NCBI GenBank assembly: GCA_022706085.1
Contig: JAKJDF010000001.1
Span: 1 to 48,393 of the forward strand
Direction of reading: 5' to 3'
DNA: 48,393 bases
Origin: Candidatus Latescibacterota bacterium
GTDB lineage: Bacteria > Latescibacterota > MWCZ01
Shown: one piece after another, positions 10,101-18,183 of the stretch
Layout of the letters: each line of letters begins with the position of its first letter
Numbering within the stretch: the first letter of the stretch is position 1
Notes under the pieces: generated by a model
The model's database searches: none
Told to the model about the DNA's origin: nothing
The model's input: the letters and a program-made list of their open reading frames with translations, nothing else
Position numbers and translations under genes: made by a program

Positions 10101-10544
10101 GATGGCGCGAAGGATAACACCCGCATGCGCTACTACTGGCAACCAATCTGGCAAGGTATGGAGATGGGTCTTTCTGGTCTGGGCATCTGGTCCTATGCCG
10201 GGAGGAGTGTGGATTTCTGGCAGGGCACCCACGACGGCTGTTGCGACTGGGAACTCGTGTACCACGGCGTGGGCGGTTCCGTGATACCGAGTCATCGCTG
10301 GCAGGGAGTGCGGATCGGGATCGAGGACTACGCGCGCCTGTGGCTGCTCTCGCGGGCGGCAGACAACGCGCGCGGGCGAGGTGATAAGGCTCGCGCCATG
10401 GAACTCACGCGCAGGAAAGCAGCGATGATACGACAGGTTCTGGAATCCGGGTGCGATGAAGGGGTCGTTACGCGTGTCAGAAGTCAACTGCGCGCGATTC
10501 TTGCCGAAGAAATCGGCCACCACAGAACTGAACGAAACGATTAG
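7158..10544 (+). CDS. PQQ/FG-GAP beta-propeller fused to GH123/DUF4091-like glycoside hydrolase domain
   Basis: This is an exported protein of 1128 residues with a signal peptide over residues 1-21. Residues about 28-420 form PQQ-type and FG-GAP blades, for example GTDNGDILALNARGEVRW, and the calcium-type motifs DLDGDGADE, DLDGDGEPE and DIDRDGVPE. A middle beta-rich region about 430-560 and a helical segment about 565-640 follow. The last 350 residues resemble DUF4091 / GH123, with the conserved 'YILDEPG' motif. D904-E905 occupy the place of the Asp-Glu pair used by GH123 beta-N-acetylgalactosaminidases in substrate-assisted catalysis. The actual sugar substrate is not established. AGGAAGG lies 8-10 nt before the ATG. 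The gene is followed on the same strand by a sialidase-like gene, which suggests joint attack on amino-sugar-containing glycans. Confidence 0.75.
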   Translation: MSRSFRAFAAAALATSPAAAVGPLSFDVLWTHDTNSQVRCCPGLVDAPEGPLVIVGTDNGDILALNARGEVRWRAKIDARAHGWPTTIDLPAGKTILIGDSDGTVHAFAPDGTLRWRVSLGNLSNADWGHSGISPWSGVAPLVGGGDAVLVVTDRKGRLSALREDGSIVWQIHLSERTHFPLIAMPAVGDLDGDGADEIVVSSFDGRIHCFGADASLRWVTPTMTNGEAGYHSPLIVDWGDGPRVLVLGDTDGQIRCLDGSGREVWRHQSTSCNIGLHCSVVPFRTNGQWRIFVGWSKTGQEILGTDGKVLRSLSFGGSSGLLFGPTVADLDGDGEPELAMSRIHHGTLRVLDADGNERANFELGGTTWGAPLIADIDRDGVPEFITVEAGNGQVIARKVRGALPGGEIQWPTSRGDFDGRRSRLTNTRRVQTPAPRAVGAARITRVEPEFIGTGKQHVRFASANLPDNSWVWVEATPPVGHRNVFVNRMDDPDHGWIAPFDPGTYTLKTRIQTADGAVLGETMERLPFVPFAREKQVAAAILQELSGLSGAAAPSVSHLISLRARQTLLEIQAEQCLASGTEEEKRLLAEEGQKEIGRLRAELVRRRYAARTATQHTGQTTEIVAWDPGHPWVPFDPDTDTPQSDPSDTIRVTTDQRAHEATSVSVANITGKTISVRVWLDPWKGGEETPSSPAVTLRRRVFVATSRRGYTPDALPELDPSGVVTIPAGEALRLWLDWSSGDTPAGSYSSTLSMRALTVAGDVLHIPLQWEVSTVALPDSMPLAFRVWAYEQPAFFDRDAVWADLRAHYVNVYDIPVPTVRYNADGEITAEDWAAVEDVLRRAPSGSFFLWHGRETLVQPAEGAPASGSPAWEKAFRTFVPRWLDGLAARGLPPDRHANYILDEPGIDGGPSVYELIRIARLYKAADPRVRIFANPAGGATAQHVDDLNEVVDIFDPIMNFAHFERVLAKGKPTWTYECGDGAKDNTRMRYYWQPIWQGMEMGLSGLGIWSYAGRSVDFWQGTHDGCCDWELVYHGVGGSVIPSHRWQGVRIGIEDYARLWLLSRAADNARGRGDKARAMELTRRKAAMIRQVLESGCDEGVVTRVRSQLRAILAEEIGHHRTERND

Positions 10545-10626
10545 CGCTGGTTGGCAACAATCGGTGGAGCCATCGAAGCCCGTAACGAGATCTGCAGGCG
10601 GACAATTGATCAGGGGGTTCATGCGC

Positions 10627-11859
10627 ATGCCCGGAAAAGTGATCGACAGAGTCATCTTCATGCCCAGCCCGCGCAAAGGAGTTGCAACGCACGCATCGTC
10701 GTATTACACGGCCCATGAAGGTGGCAGCCTCATGAGCATTCACGGGTACGAAAGTCGAAGTGACACGACGGACGTGGCGTTCATTCGGTTCTCGGGCGAC
10801 AATGGCAGAACCTGGGGCGCTGAAGAAACGTTTCAGACCGAATTCCGCGACCCGAAAGGAACGCGGCGCAGGTATCCCGCGGGAGGGTACGTGGATCCGC
10901 TCACGGGAAGGTACCTTACCGTGCGCAACGAGGGAGTGCTGCCGACGGATGATCCCCTCGAAGGGATGCGTCAATGGAAGCTCCACTATTCGGTTTCAGA
11001 GGATGGTGGCCGGACCTTCCTTGTCGACGAGCAGATCATACACGATGGTGAAGAGTACGACGCAATCAACCACCTCCCGGGGATTTCGGTCGGGAAGACG
11101 TGTGCGATGATCGGAGATATGGGACAGAGACCGATCACACGCGCGGACGGCGTTCTCCTGGTTCCCATTCAGTACACGCCCGCCGGGCCGGATGGCGTGT
11201 ATCTCAACCCCGGCGCGGGATTCACCTACACCAATTGCATGGTCCTCTTCGGGCATTGGCTTCCGGGAGGTCGCCTCCGCTGGACGGCGTCTGACAAGAT
11301 AATTGCGGATCCAGCGCGAACAACCAGAGGACTCATCGAGCCAACGATCTCACAACTCCCCGACGGCCGCATCATCATGGTGATGAGGGGAAGCAACGAC
11401 AAACGCCCGGAGTTACCGGGGTGGAAATGGTTCTCGGAATCGCGCGATGGCGGGCAGACGTGGAGTGTTCCCGCGCCGTGGACATATGACGACGGGATAC
11501 CGTTCCATTCACCGAGTTCCTGCTCCCAGCTATACCGGCACCTCGACGGAAGGCTATTCTGGATCGGGAATATCTGTGAAGAGAACCCGGAAGGAAACGG
11601 CCCGCGGTACCCGCTCGTCGTGGGTCAGGTGGACGAAATAACAGGACGTCTGCTCCGGAGAAGCGTGTGGGCAGTTGACGATCGCGAGCCTGATGAAAGT
11701 CCCTTCCTGACGCTGTCCAACTTCTTTGCGCGAGAGGACAGGGAGACGGGACACATGCTGATACACATGACGCGTCTCTTCGCCAGGGATTTCCGGAAGG
11801 GGGGCTCTATCGACTGGACCGCGGACAGCCTTTTGTATCGAATCGAACTCAGTGACTGA
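10627..11859 (+). CDS. BNR-repeat sialidase-like protein
   Basis: The frame is open further upstream into the previous gene. AGGGGG (10612-10617) sits 9 nt before ATG 10627 and 3 nt before ATG 10621, so translation probably starts at one of these, giving about 410 residues. Three Asp-box motifs of the SxDxGxTW type are visible: SGDNGRTW, SEDGGRTF and SRDGGQTW. These mark the six-bladed sialidase/neuraminidase fold. The segment GLIEPTISQLPDGRIIMVMR is also typical of exo-alpha-sialidase-like proteins. There is no signal peptide, so the protein is likely cytoplasmic. Many BNR proteins are not true sialidases and I cannot verify the arginine triad. It probably forms an operon with the preceding GH123-like gene and is convergent with the next. 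Confidence 0.75.
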   Translation: MPGKVIDRVIFMPSPRKGVATHASSYYTAHEGGSLMSIHGYESRSDTTDVAFIRFSGDNGRTWGAEETFQTEFRDPKGTRRRYPAGGYVDPLTGRYLTVRNEGVLPTDDPLEGMRQWKLHYSVSEDGGRTFLVDEQIIHDGEEYDAINHLPGISVGKTCAMIGDMGQRPITRADGVLLVPIQYTPAGPDGVYLNPGAGFTYTNCMVLFGHWLPGGRLRWTASDKIIADPARTTRGLIEPTISQLPDGRIIMVMRGSNDKRPELPGWKWFSESRDGGQTWSVPAPWTYDDGIPFHSPSSCSQLYRHLDGRLFWIGNICEENPEGNGPRYPLVVGQVDEITGRLLRRSVWAVDDREPDESPFLTLSNFFAREDRETGHMLIHMTRLFARDFRKGGSIDWTADSLLYRIELSD

Positions 11860-11877
11860 GTGACGCCGCGTGAAGAG

Positions 11878-11902
11878 GGCGGGGCAGAGCGACCGCCCCG
11901 CC
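11878..11902. terminator. GC-rich hairpin between convergent genes
   Basis: A perfect 8-bp inverted repeat, GGCGGGGC (11878-11885) and GCCCCGCC (11895-11902), encloses a 9-nt loop. It lies between the sialidase-like stop (11859) and the convergent FGE-like stop (11915). There is no clear T tract on either side, so it may act as a weak or factor-assisted bidirectional terminator or as an mRNA 3' end stabiliser. Confidence 0.5.
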
Positions 11903-11914
11903 GAATGCGGCAAT

Positions 11915-12730
11915 TCACCTTACGTTGGAAGGCAGCGCGCCCGGTTCACGGGGAGGGTAGTCGCTCGCGCACCGGAAACCTACATCATCCGCCGCTCCTC
12001 CGGGAACGCGGTATGCCCGGTGAAACGTGCGCAGATTGAGGAAATTCGTTTTGTAACTCCCCCCGCGCACGACCTTTTGTTCCCCACTTTCGGGACCGGC
12101 GTAGTCGGAAACTGCATTCTGCGGATACGGCGCGTACCAGTCCTGAACCCATTCCCAGACATTCCCGGCCATATCCTCGACGCCGAACGGGCTCGCGTAT
12201 TTCGGAAACATTCCCACCGGTGCAAGGCCCGAAAAACCGTCCTTGGAACCATCGGGAACAGTCATGATGTCGACGCCGTCGTCACCGTTGGCCTTTTCCG
12301 CGTCAGCCGGGTTGCCCCAGGGATATCGTCTGCCGTCAGTTCCACGCGCGGCGAACTCCCATTCGGCTTCCGTAGGCAGGCGACATCCCCTCCACGCCGC
12401 AAACGCGTCGGCAGTCTCCCACGGTATGTTCACGACAGGGAGGTCGTCGTACGCCGGAGCGACAGAGAACGGTAAGCCGAATACCTTCGCGAATTCGCGG
12501 TACTCCCCGTTCGTTACCTCGTATTTGTCGATCAGATAAGGTTTCAGCGTAACCACCAACCGGCCCATTGTCGAATCGCCGAGCGTCACGGTTCCACCAG
12601 GGATGTACACCATATCCTTGCCCTTGACCTTAATCACATCTCCCGGTCTGGGGCCGCGGCTGCACGAAAGGGACAAGAATGCCAACGCTGCAAGTAACAT
12701 CGAGACCGACGTAACGGCGCCACGATTCAT
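11915..12730 (-). CDS. Formylglycine-generating-enzyme (SUMF1)-fold lipoprotein, FGE cysteine pair absent
   Basis: This 271-residue protein begins with a lipoprotein-type signal peptide whose SLSC lipobox puts the modified cysteine at residue 23. The remainder is an FGE-sulfatase domain: MVYIPGGTVTLGD, YLIDKYEVTNGEYREF, RLPTEAEWE (117-125), DMAGNVWEWVQDW, VVRGGSY (220-226) and GFRCA (251-255). Genuine formylglycine-generating enzymes carry two copper-binding cysteines just after RGGSY. Here that segment is KTNFLNLRTFHR with no cysteine, and the only cysteines are 23, 116 and 254. It is therefore probably a binding or structural member of the fold, like most bacterial homologs, not a sulfatase activator. 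No sulfatase gene is nearby. GGGAG lies about 7 nt before the ATG. Confidence 0.85.
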   Translation of the reverse strand: MNRGAVTSVSMLLAALAFLSLSCSRGPRPGDVIKVKGKDMVYIPGGTVTLGDSTMGRLVVTLKPYLIDKYEVTNGEYREFAKVFGLPFSVAPAYDDLPVVNIPWETADAFAAWRGCRLPTEAEWEFAARGTDGRRYPWGNPADAEKANGDDGVDIMTVPDGSKDGFSGLAPVGMFPKYASPFGVEDMAGNVWEWVQDWYAPYPQNAVSDYAGPESGEQKVVRGGSYKTNFLNLRTFHRAYRVPGGAADDVGFRCASDYPPREPGALPSNVR

Positions 12731-12783
12731 GTTCGCTCTCCCTTTGCCGCCCCGGCGGAGGGGGCGTTACCCGTCAGAATCAC

Positions 12784-12818
12784 GAAAACGAGGGCCAAAG
12801 CGTCGCTCTCGCCCTCGT
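12784..12818 (-). terminator. Intrinsic terminator downstream of the small minus-strand gene
   Basis: A perfect 8-bp inverted repeat, ACGAGGGC (12788-12795) and GCCCTCGT (12811-12818), has a 15-nt loop. Read on the minus strand it is followed by TTTTCGTGATT, so it looks like a rho-independent terminator. It lies 46 nt past the stop at 12865 and just before the leader of the FGE-like gene, so it ends the small upstream gene and separates the two transcripts. Confidence 0.65.
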
Positions 12819-12864
12819 CTGTAGTATCGCAAGAACACCGTCAGGATCAAACGGGACACGGTGC

Positions 12865-13113
12865 TCAGGTGGATGGTGACTCCTCACGATTCGCGCCGTG
12901 GCTCGGCCTCGGCAGGATCGTTTCCTTGGGAACTATTCCACTCCTCCTCGCCACCGCCTCCACTGAGGAAATCACACCCGACAACTGACTTTGAAGTGCT
13001 TTGACAGCCTTCTGCAGAGACGGATCCCGGTCGATTTCCGCGGCATCGCGCAATCCGCGGAGCCCCTTCCTCAGGTGGTCCAGAACATCGAGAACATCCT
13101 TTGATGACAACAT
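12865..13113 (-). CDS. Small alpha-helical protein of unknown function
   Basis: This 82-residue protein is not recognised. It begins MLSSKDVLDVLDHLRKGLRG, is rich in leucine, lysine and aspartate in its first 60 residues with amphipathic helical spacing, and has a polar, proline-containing tail. There is no signal peptide, membrane segment or cysteine. I prefer the ATG at 13113, which has GAGGGG about 10 nt upstream; an in-frame GTG at 13122 sits too close to that site. A terminator-like hairpin follows 46 nt downstream. Together these support a real, separately terminated gene in place of chance open frame. A coiled or four-helix fold of the phosphotransfer or regulatory kind is possible but is a guess. 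Confidence 0.5.
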   Translation of the reverse strand: MLSSKDVLDVLDHLRKGLRGLRDAAEIDRDPSLQKAVKALQSQLSGVISSVEAVARRSGIVPKETILPRPSHGANREESPST

Positions 13114-13257
13114 CGCCGTCACGCCCCTCAGCGTATGGTTTTCCTGTTACGATTGTCTGAATTCTCTGCAACAAAATGTACAACCGGTTTGCGCAGGTGG
13201 AGTTAACAGCGCGTGAGTAGCTGATGAAACTTTGTTCATGTACGCCATCGAATCAGT

Positions 13258-14226
13258 TCACGGGAGAACCCCCGACAGAGTCAGTGCCTGAACCACGTGC
13301 TTTGGCGAAGGCCAGTCCTGCCCTTCCGGCGCACATACTGCGCGCACCCGTTTCCCCCGGGGAGACCACACTACGGTGTTTTTCCTCCCCTCATCGCCGC
13401 CGCCGAATACCGTAAACGTGGGAATGCCAAGAGCGGCCGAAAGATGGCTGGGCCCCGTGTCACTGCCGACATATGCCGCGGCGCACGACAACACCGCTGC
13501 CAGCTCGAGTACCGCGAAAGGCCCCAGGACGGGCATATCAGCCACTTCGTGTCGCTCAAGCGCGGCGTTTTCCTTCTCAATCGGTCCCACGTGCAACACC
13601 GGCATGCAACCCGTTTTCTCCTGCAACAATCTGGCAAAGTCCACGGCATGCGGCCATACTCTCTGACGGGAGGATGCTCCAGTGTGGATGAAGACAAATG
13701 GCGTGCCGGACCGAACACCTGATTCATCCAGGATTCTCCTTGCCGGAGCCACTTGTTCGCGGGGCAGACGTATTGACGGTATTCGCTCCAACGGCCCGTC
13801 AATCAGCCCGGTTAGAGCCCGAAGAAGGTGATCGACAATATGGATGGTCGCATTTGGAGGAAGCACCGGGGATTGGAAACGGACAAATCCGAATCCGGCC
13901 CGACGCGCGGTTTCTCTCAATTCATCATCTTCCGACGTGAACGCAATGAGGGCGTCCGCACCTTCCACCAGCCCCTGCATTCCTGCGGCGTCACGAGCAA
14001 ACCATCTCCGATCCCATTCCGAATCTGCCGGTAACGCTGCATCCGCCAGCCCACAAGTCTGCGCGAGGAGCCCCGTTTCTTTTGAAGCAACCAAATGGAG
14101 AGGCACACGAGGATAAGCGAGACGCAGGTTCTGCAGAACCGGGAACGTGACTATCGTGTCCCCGAGCGCTCCGTTCCTGTAGACGACGATTCCTCTGACG
14201 CGCTGAAGGGCAAGCAGCTTGGACAT
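13258..14226 (-). CDS. Glycosyltransferase family 9 (ADP-heptose:LPS heptosyltransferase-like)
   Basis: This 322-residue GT-B protein has the GT9 hallmarks. The N-terminal VVYRNGALGDTIVTFPVLQNL contains the GALGD acceptor loop (19-23). 'VFIHTGASSRQRVWP' follows about residues 178-191, and the nucleotide-sugar motif YVGSDTGPSHLSAALGIPT has SDTGPSH at 255-261. Family members transfer heptose or a related sugar from an ADP-sugar donor to the lipopolysaccharide core or a surface glycan at the cytoplasmic face of the inner membrane. It stands alone with no other LPS gene near, so the exact acceptor is unknown. GGAGC precedes the ATG by about 5 nt. The gene is divergent from the GNAT gene, with a 141-nt gap between the starts. 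Confidence 0.88.
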   Translation of the reverse strand: MSKLLALQRVRGIVVYRNGALGDTIVTFPVLQNLRLAYPRVPLHLVASKETGLLAQTCGLADAALPADSEWDRRWFARDAAGMQGLVEGADALIAFTSEDDELRETARRAGFGFVRFQSPVLPPNATIHIVDHLLRALTGLIDGPLERIPSIRLPREQVAPARRILDESGVRSGTPFVFIHTGASSRQRVWPHAVDFARLLQEKTGCMPVLHVGPIEKENAALERHEVADMPVLGPFAVLELAAVLSCAAAYVGSDTGPSHLSAALGIPTFTVFGGGDEGRKNTVVWSPRGKRVRAVCAPEGQDWPSPKHVVQALTLSGVLP

Positions 14227-14367
14227 TGGGTGCTCCGAAGGCTTGATTGCGCTGGTTACGCTAGAACGTACATTTCATCCGTGTCCGGCCAGGCGAGGCC
14301 GACCTGTCACACATAGGAAGCCTGACGTATCAGGCAAGAAGAGAACTGGAAACCCCAGCAAAGCCGA

Positions 14368-15273
14368 ATGAACCACGAAACCCGTATCGTCCCGTATGCC
14401 CGCGTCCACCTCGAGGCCCTTCTGAAGATTGTCAATGCCCACGTTGCTGCATTGCCGCCGCAGGACGGTGTGATCGACAGGACCGCGCTGGAAACCATCG
14501 TGGACCGGCCCGAGGTGCTGTGGGCACACCATACGCGAGAACACAGCCTCGATGCCGCCAAGGTTAGAATGGTCGTCATTTCTGACGACCATGTTGCCGG
14601 CCTCGCGGTGGCCTGGCATGAGATCGGCAGTGAACAGGCTCATCTTCCGCTCTTGGCGTTTGACCCACGCGCGCGGGGCGCGGGGCAGGCGCTCCTCGGT
14701 CGGATTCTTGACGAGTTGAGGGATCGCGGGTGCACCAGTGTCGCCACAGACGAACGCAATCCTCTGGGAATCGGATGGTTTGGCATCCCCGATTCCTGGC
14801 CGCACATTCTCGAAACTATGCGCCAGGCGGGGTTTTCTGTTGCTGACGGGTGGGTCATTCTGACCGGGAGGACGGACTCCATACCCGTTGAGCCACCACG
14901 GCCCGCGAACGAAATGATTACGTGCGTGTTCGTTAACAACGATAACATGGGAGAATGGCGCCTCGAGTTCTTTCACGATGACAAGCTCGTCGGCGAGTGC
15001 GAAACCTGGGCCGCGCCTCCGCACCTCGCCTCCTGCCCCGGCTTCCATGACTGGATCACCGTGGAATGGGTTGGGGTGGAGGAGGCGTTCAGGCGCCGCG
15101 GACTCGCGTTCTGGCTGCTGGTGAAACAGATGCATTATCATTTGCGTGCAGGCCGCATGCGAGTAGCCCTGTGGACCGGCCCCGGAAACCACCCCGCGCG
15201 AGCGTTGTATTACCGCCTGGGATTCGCGGACGGCCCTGAAACATTCGTTCTGACTCGCTCCCTCGCTCCGTAA
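14368..15273 (+). CDS. Double-GNAT-domain N-acetyltransferase
   Basis: This 301-residue cytoplasmic protein consists of two GNAT folds in tandem. The N-terminal half carries the acetyl-CoA loop RARGAGQALLGRIL (about residues 101-114). The C-terminal half carries EEAFRRRGLAFWLLVK and ends with the GNAT C-terminal signature ARALYYRLGFADG. Tandem GNATs include mycothiol synthase-like and antibiotic-modifying enzymes, and often only one half is active. The substrate cannot be told from the sequence. It is separated from clpB by a 150-nt gap containing the clpB promoter, so it is probably a single-gene unit. Confidence 0.8.
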   Translation: MNHETRIVPYARVHLEALLKIVNAHVAALPPQDGVIDRTALETIVDRPEVLWAHHTREHSLDAAKVRMVVISDDHVAGLAVAWHEIGSEQAHLPLLAFDPRARGAGQALLGRILDELRDRGCTSVATDERNPLGIGWFGIPDSWPHILETMRQAGFSVADGWVILTGRTDSIPVEPPRPANEMITCVFVNNDNMGEWRLEFFHDDKLVGECETWAAPPHLASCPGFHDWITVEWVGVEEAFRRRGLAFWLLVKQMHYHLRAGRMRVALWTGPGNHPARALYYRLGFADGPETFVLTRSLAP

Positions 15274-15360
15274 TGCCAATGTGGCACCCTGAACAGCCTC
15301 ACTGCCTATTTCTCCTGTATGCGTGCGCCAATATGGCATAAATCGCTGCTCATTCCGTCG

Positions 15361-15376
15361 TGGTATCCTTCTTGCA
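15361..15376 (+). promoter_or_regulatory. Candidate sigma-54 (-24/-12) promoter of clpB
   Basis: The sequence TGGTATCCTTCTTGCA matches the sigma-54 consensus TGGCACR-N4-TTGCW at TGG, A and the whole TTGCA element, with the required spacing between GG and GC (10 nt). The three mismatches are T for C at positions 4 and 6, and C for R at position 7. Transcription would start near 15387, giving a leader of about 37 nt before ATG 15424. A short inverted repeat CGAGT/ACTCG (15380-15397) lies at the predicted start site. A sigma-54 activator gene lies 5 kb away. Confidence 0.5.
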
Positions 15377-15423
15377 AAACGAGTCGAAAAAAACTCGGAG
15401 ATTCACGAAGGAGAAATAACGAT

Positions 15424-18111
15424 ATGGCAGCAATGGACGCCAACCGAATGACTCAAAGCACGCAGAACGCGCTGGCTGCTGCTCAGCAGACAGCGTTGAA
15501 TCGGAACCACAACCAGTTGGAACCCGAGCACCTCCTTCTGGCGCTGCTTGAGATGGAGCAGAATCTCCCGCAGGAAATACTCAGGCGAAGCGGCGGGAAT
15601 ATCGAGACCATCAAGCGCGAGATGCTTTCTGCCCTCGACAGGCTGCCCCGTGTTCAAGGGGACAACGTACAGGTGTACGCATCGCCGACCGTCCAGCGAG
15701 TTCTCTCTGCTGCGTGGAAACGCGCGCAGGAACTCAAGGACGAGTACATCTCCGTCGAGCACCTCCTGCTTGGAATACTCGACCAGAAACACACGCAGGC
15801 GGCGAAAATCCTTGAACGAAGCGGTATCACGCAGGAAAAGATCCTCCAGGCGATGAAAGAAATCCGCGGGAGCCAGAGGGTCACCGACCCCGACGCAGAA
15901 TCTCGCTACCAAGCGCTCGAAAAGTTCAGCCGGGACCTGACCGCTGCAGCGCGGGAAGGCAAACTTGACCCGGTGATCGGCAGAGATGAGGAGATTCGTC
16001 GGGTCATCAAGGTCCTCTCGCGCCGCCGGAAAAACAACCCGGTCCTGATCGGCGATCCGGGCGTGGGGAAAACGGCTATTGTGGAAGGGCTTGCGCAGCG
16101 CATTGTCGCCGGCGAGGTCCCCGACTCCCTCCAGGGACGCCGGGTGGTTTCGCTGGACCTTGGTTCCATGATCGCCGGATCGAAATTCCGGGGCGAGTTT
16201 GAGGAACGCTTCAAAGCGGTGCTCCAGGAAATTGAAGCGGCGGAAGGTCAAATCATTCTCTTCATCGACGAGCTGCACACGGTTGTGCGGGCAGGAGCTG
16301 CGGAAGGCGCGATGGATGCCGGGAACATGCTCAAACCCGCGCTGGCCCGCGGCGTCCTCCGCTGTGTGGGCGCGACGACGCTTGACGAGTACCGCAAGCA
16401 CATCGAGAAGGACGCGGCACTTGAAAGGCGGTTCGCCCCGGTCTACGTCGGTGAACCGTCGGTGGAAGAGACGATTTCGATCCTGCGGGGATTGCGCGAA
16501 CGGTACGAAGTACACCACGGCGTGCGAATCAAAGACGAAGCACTGGTGGCGGCCGCGCGCCTGTCACACAGGTACATATCAGACCGCTTCCTGCCGGACA
16601 AGGCAATCGATCTTGTGGACGAAGCCGCGGCAGAATTGCGAATCCAGCTGGATAGCATGCCGCCTGAACTTGAAGCCATTGAACAACGCATCGTCCAGCT
16701 GGAAATCGAGCGCTCAGCCCTCAAGCGCGAGGAAGATGCCGAAGAGCGCCTTGCTCCCGTCGAAAGAGAACTGGCGAATTTACAGGAGAAACGTGCGGCT
16801 CTGAAATCTCACTGGCTCAAAGAGAAGGAAATCGTCAACACGCTCAAAAAGCTGAAGGAGCAGGCGGAAGAAGCTCGGACAGAACTCGATCGTGCGCGCA
16901 GGACAGGGCAACTTGAGCTCGCGGGACGAATCCAGTATAGCGAACTCCCCCGCATCCAGGCGGAAATTGCACGGGCGCAGGATGAGCTCGCACAGGTTCA
17001 AAGAGACCAGAAGATGCTGCACGAGGAAGTCGAAGAGGAGCACATTGCGGGGATCGTCAGCAAGTGGACGGGAATTCCGGTAAGCCGGCTGGTGGAAGGC
17101 GAAATGGAAAAGCTCCTCCACATGGAAGAACGGCTTCACGAACGTGTCGTCGGGCAAGACGAAGCTGTTACGGCCGTCGCGAATGCGGTGCGTCGGGCAC
17201 GGGCGGGGTTGAGTGACCAGAACCGGCCCATCGGTTCGTTCCTCTTCCTGGGGCCCACGGGAGTCGGCAAAACAGAACTGGCGAAAGCACTGGCGGAGTT
17301 CCTTTTCGACGACGAACGGGCAATGGTTCGGCTGGACATGTCGGAGTACATGGAACGGCACAGCGTGAGCCGCCTCGTCGGAGCGCCCCCGGGGTACGTC
17401 GGGTACGAGGAAGGCGGCCAACTCACGGAAGCCGTCCGGCGGCGACCATATCAGGTCGTGCTCCTTGACGAAATCGAAAAAGCCCATCATGACGTCTTCA
17501 ACGCGCTGCTGCAGGTGCTGGACGACGGACGGCTCACTGATGGACAGGGCCGAACGGTTGATTTCAGAAACACGGTCCTTATCATGACGTCCAACGTCGG
17601 AAGCCAGAATTTCGCGTTCGGGGAGACCGCCGATTACACGAGAATGCGTGCGCAGGTGATCGAGGCCCTCAAAGCGGAATTCAGGCCTGAGTTCATCAAT
17701 CGCGTGGACGAGACGATCGTGTTCCACGGTCTGGGTAAGAAGCACATCCGGGAGATAGTCCGCCTCCAGACCAGGTTGCTCGCCCAGAGGATCTACGAGC
17801 AGGCAAGGGTTACGCTGACCCTGACAGACGCTGCCAGCGACCTGCTCGGCGAGCTGGGGTACGACCCGGCGTACGGTGCGCGCCCGTTGAAACGCGTCAT
17901 CCAGCGCCAGCTGGAGAACCCGCTGGCAATCGCGCTTCTCGAACGGCGTGTCAAGGAAGGCGATACGGTGAGCGTCGACGTCCACGATGGGGCTCTCGTG
18001 TTCCGTACCACAAAATCGGATGGATCCGGTACACCCGGCGGCGAACCCGTGACTTCCACCGCGGAATCTGTCGAGGACGTTGAGGATGCAGAGTTTGAAG
18101 AGCTGAAATAA
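15424..18111 (+). CDS. clpB: ATP-dependent disaggregase ClpB
   Basis: ATG 15424 has AAGGAG 11 nt upstream, giving 895 residues, close to the usual 860-880. ClpB works with DnaK to pull polypeptides out of aggregates after stress. Domains in order are an N-terminal Clp repeat domain (about 1-150), the first AAA+ module with Walker A GDPGVGKT, a long coiled middle domain (about 415-540, rich in [11 protein letters not shown]-type heptads), and the second AAA+ module with Walker A GPTGVGKT and the pore loop [15 protein letters not shown]-terminal D2-small domain includes [17 protein letters not shown]. The tail is acidic ([13 protein letters not shown]). Two pore-region changes in the first ring are notable: KYRG is KFRG (F255), and the glycine of HTVVGAG is arginine (R289). 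Confidence 0.97.
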   Translation: MAAMDANRMTQSTQNALAAAQQTALNRNHNQLEPEHLLLALLEMEQNLPQEILRRSGGNIETIKREMLSALDRLPRVQGDNVQVYASPTVQRVLSAAWKRAQELKDEYISVEHLLLGILDQKHTQAAKILERSGITQEKILQAMKEIRGSQRVTDPDAESRYQALEKFSRDLTAAAREGKLDPVIGRDEEIRRVIKVLSRRRKNNPVLIGDPGVGKTAIVEGLAQRIVAGEVPDSLQGRRVVSLDLGSMIAGSKFRGEFEERFKAVLQEIEAAEGQIILFIDELHTVVRAGAAEGAMDAGNMLKPALARGVLRCVGATTLDEYRKHIEKDAALERRFAPVYVGEPSVEETISILRGLRERYEVHHGVRIKDEALVAAARLSHRYISDRFLPDKAIDLVDEAAAELRIQLDSMPPELEAIEQRIVQLEIERSALKREEDAEERLAPVERELANLQEKRAALKSHWLKEKEIVNTLKKLKEQAEEARTELDRARRTGQLELAGRIQYSELPRIQAEIARAQDELAQVQRDQKMLHEEVEEEHIAGIVSKWTGIPVSRLVEGEMEKLLHMEERLHERVVGQDEAVTAVANAVRRARAGLSDQNRPIGSFLFLGPTGVGKTELAKALAEFLFDDERAMVRLDMSEYMERHSVSRLVGAPPGYVGYEEGGQLTEAVRRRPYQVVLLDEIEKAHHDVFNALLQVLDDGRLTDGQGRTVDFRNTVLIMTSNVGSQNFAFGETADYTRMRAQVIEALKAEFRPEFINRVDETIVFHGLGKKHIREIVRLQTRLLAQRIYEQARVTLTLTDAASDLLGELGYDPAYGARPLKRVIQRQLENPLAIALLERRVKEGDTVSVDVHDGALVFRTTKSDGSGTPGGEPVTSTAESVEDVEDAEFEELK

Positions 18112-18128
18112 CTTCGGAGTGGCAAAGG

Positions 18129-18168
18129 AAAGAGCCGGCAGGGCTCTGTGGAACCCTGCCGGCTCTTT
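18129..18168 (+). terminator. Strong intrinsic terminator after clpB
   Basis: An inverted repeat of about 15 bp (AAGAGCCGGCAGGG ... CCCTGCCGGCTCTT, arms 18129-18143 and 18154-18168) with a 10-nt loop ends in TTTTC. It starts 18 nt after the clpB stop. It is also placed to stop the convergent minus-strand gene ending at 18184, since the upstream arm begins with an A-rich stretch. Confidence 0.9.
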
Positions 18169-18183
18169 TCATTGAGCAAGAAA

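Noticed and set aside
15274-15423. CIRCE/HrcA or sigma-32 heat-shock site before clpB
   Set aside because: No TTAGCACTC-N9-GAGTGCTAA dyad and no CTTGAA/CCCCAT pair were found; the sigma-54 element fits better.
16780-17985. Long antisense open frame (401 codons) opposite clpB
   Set aside because: It mirrors conserved ClpB codons and has no recognisable product.
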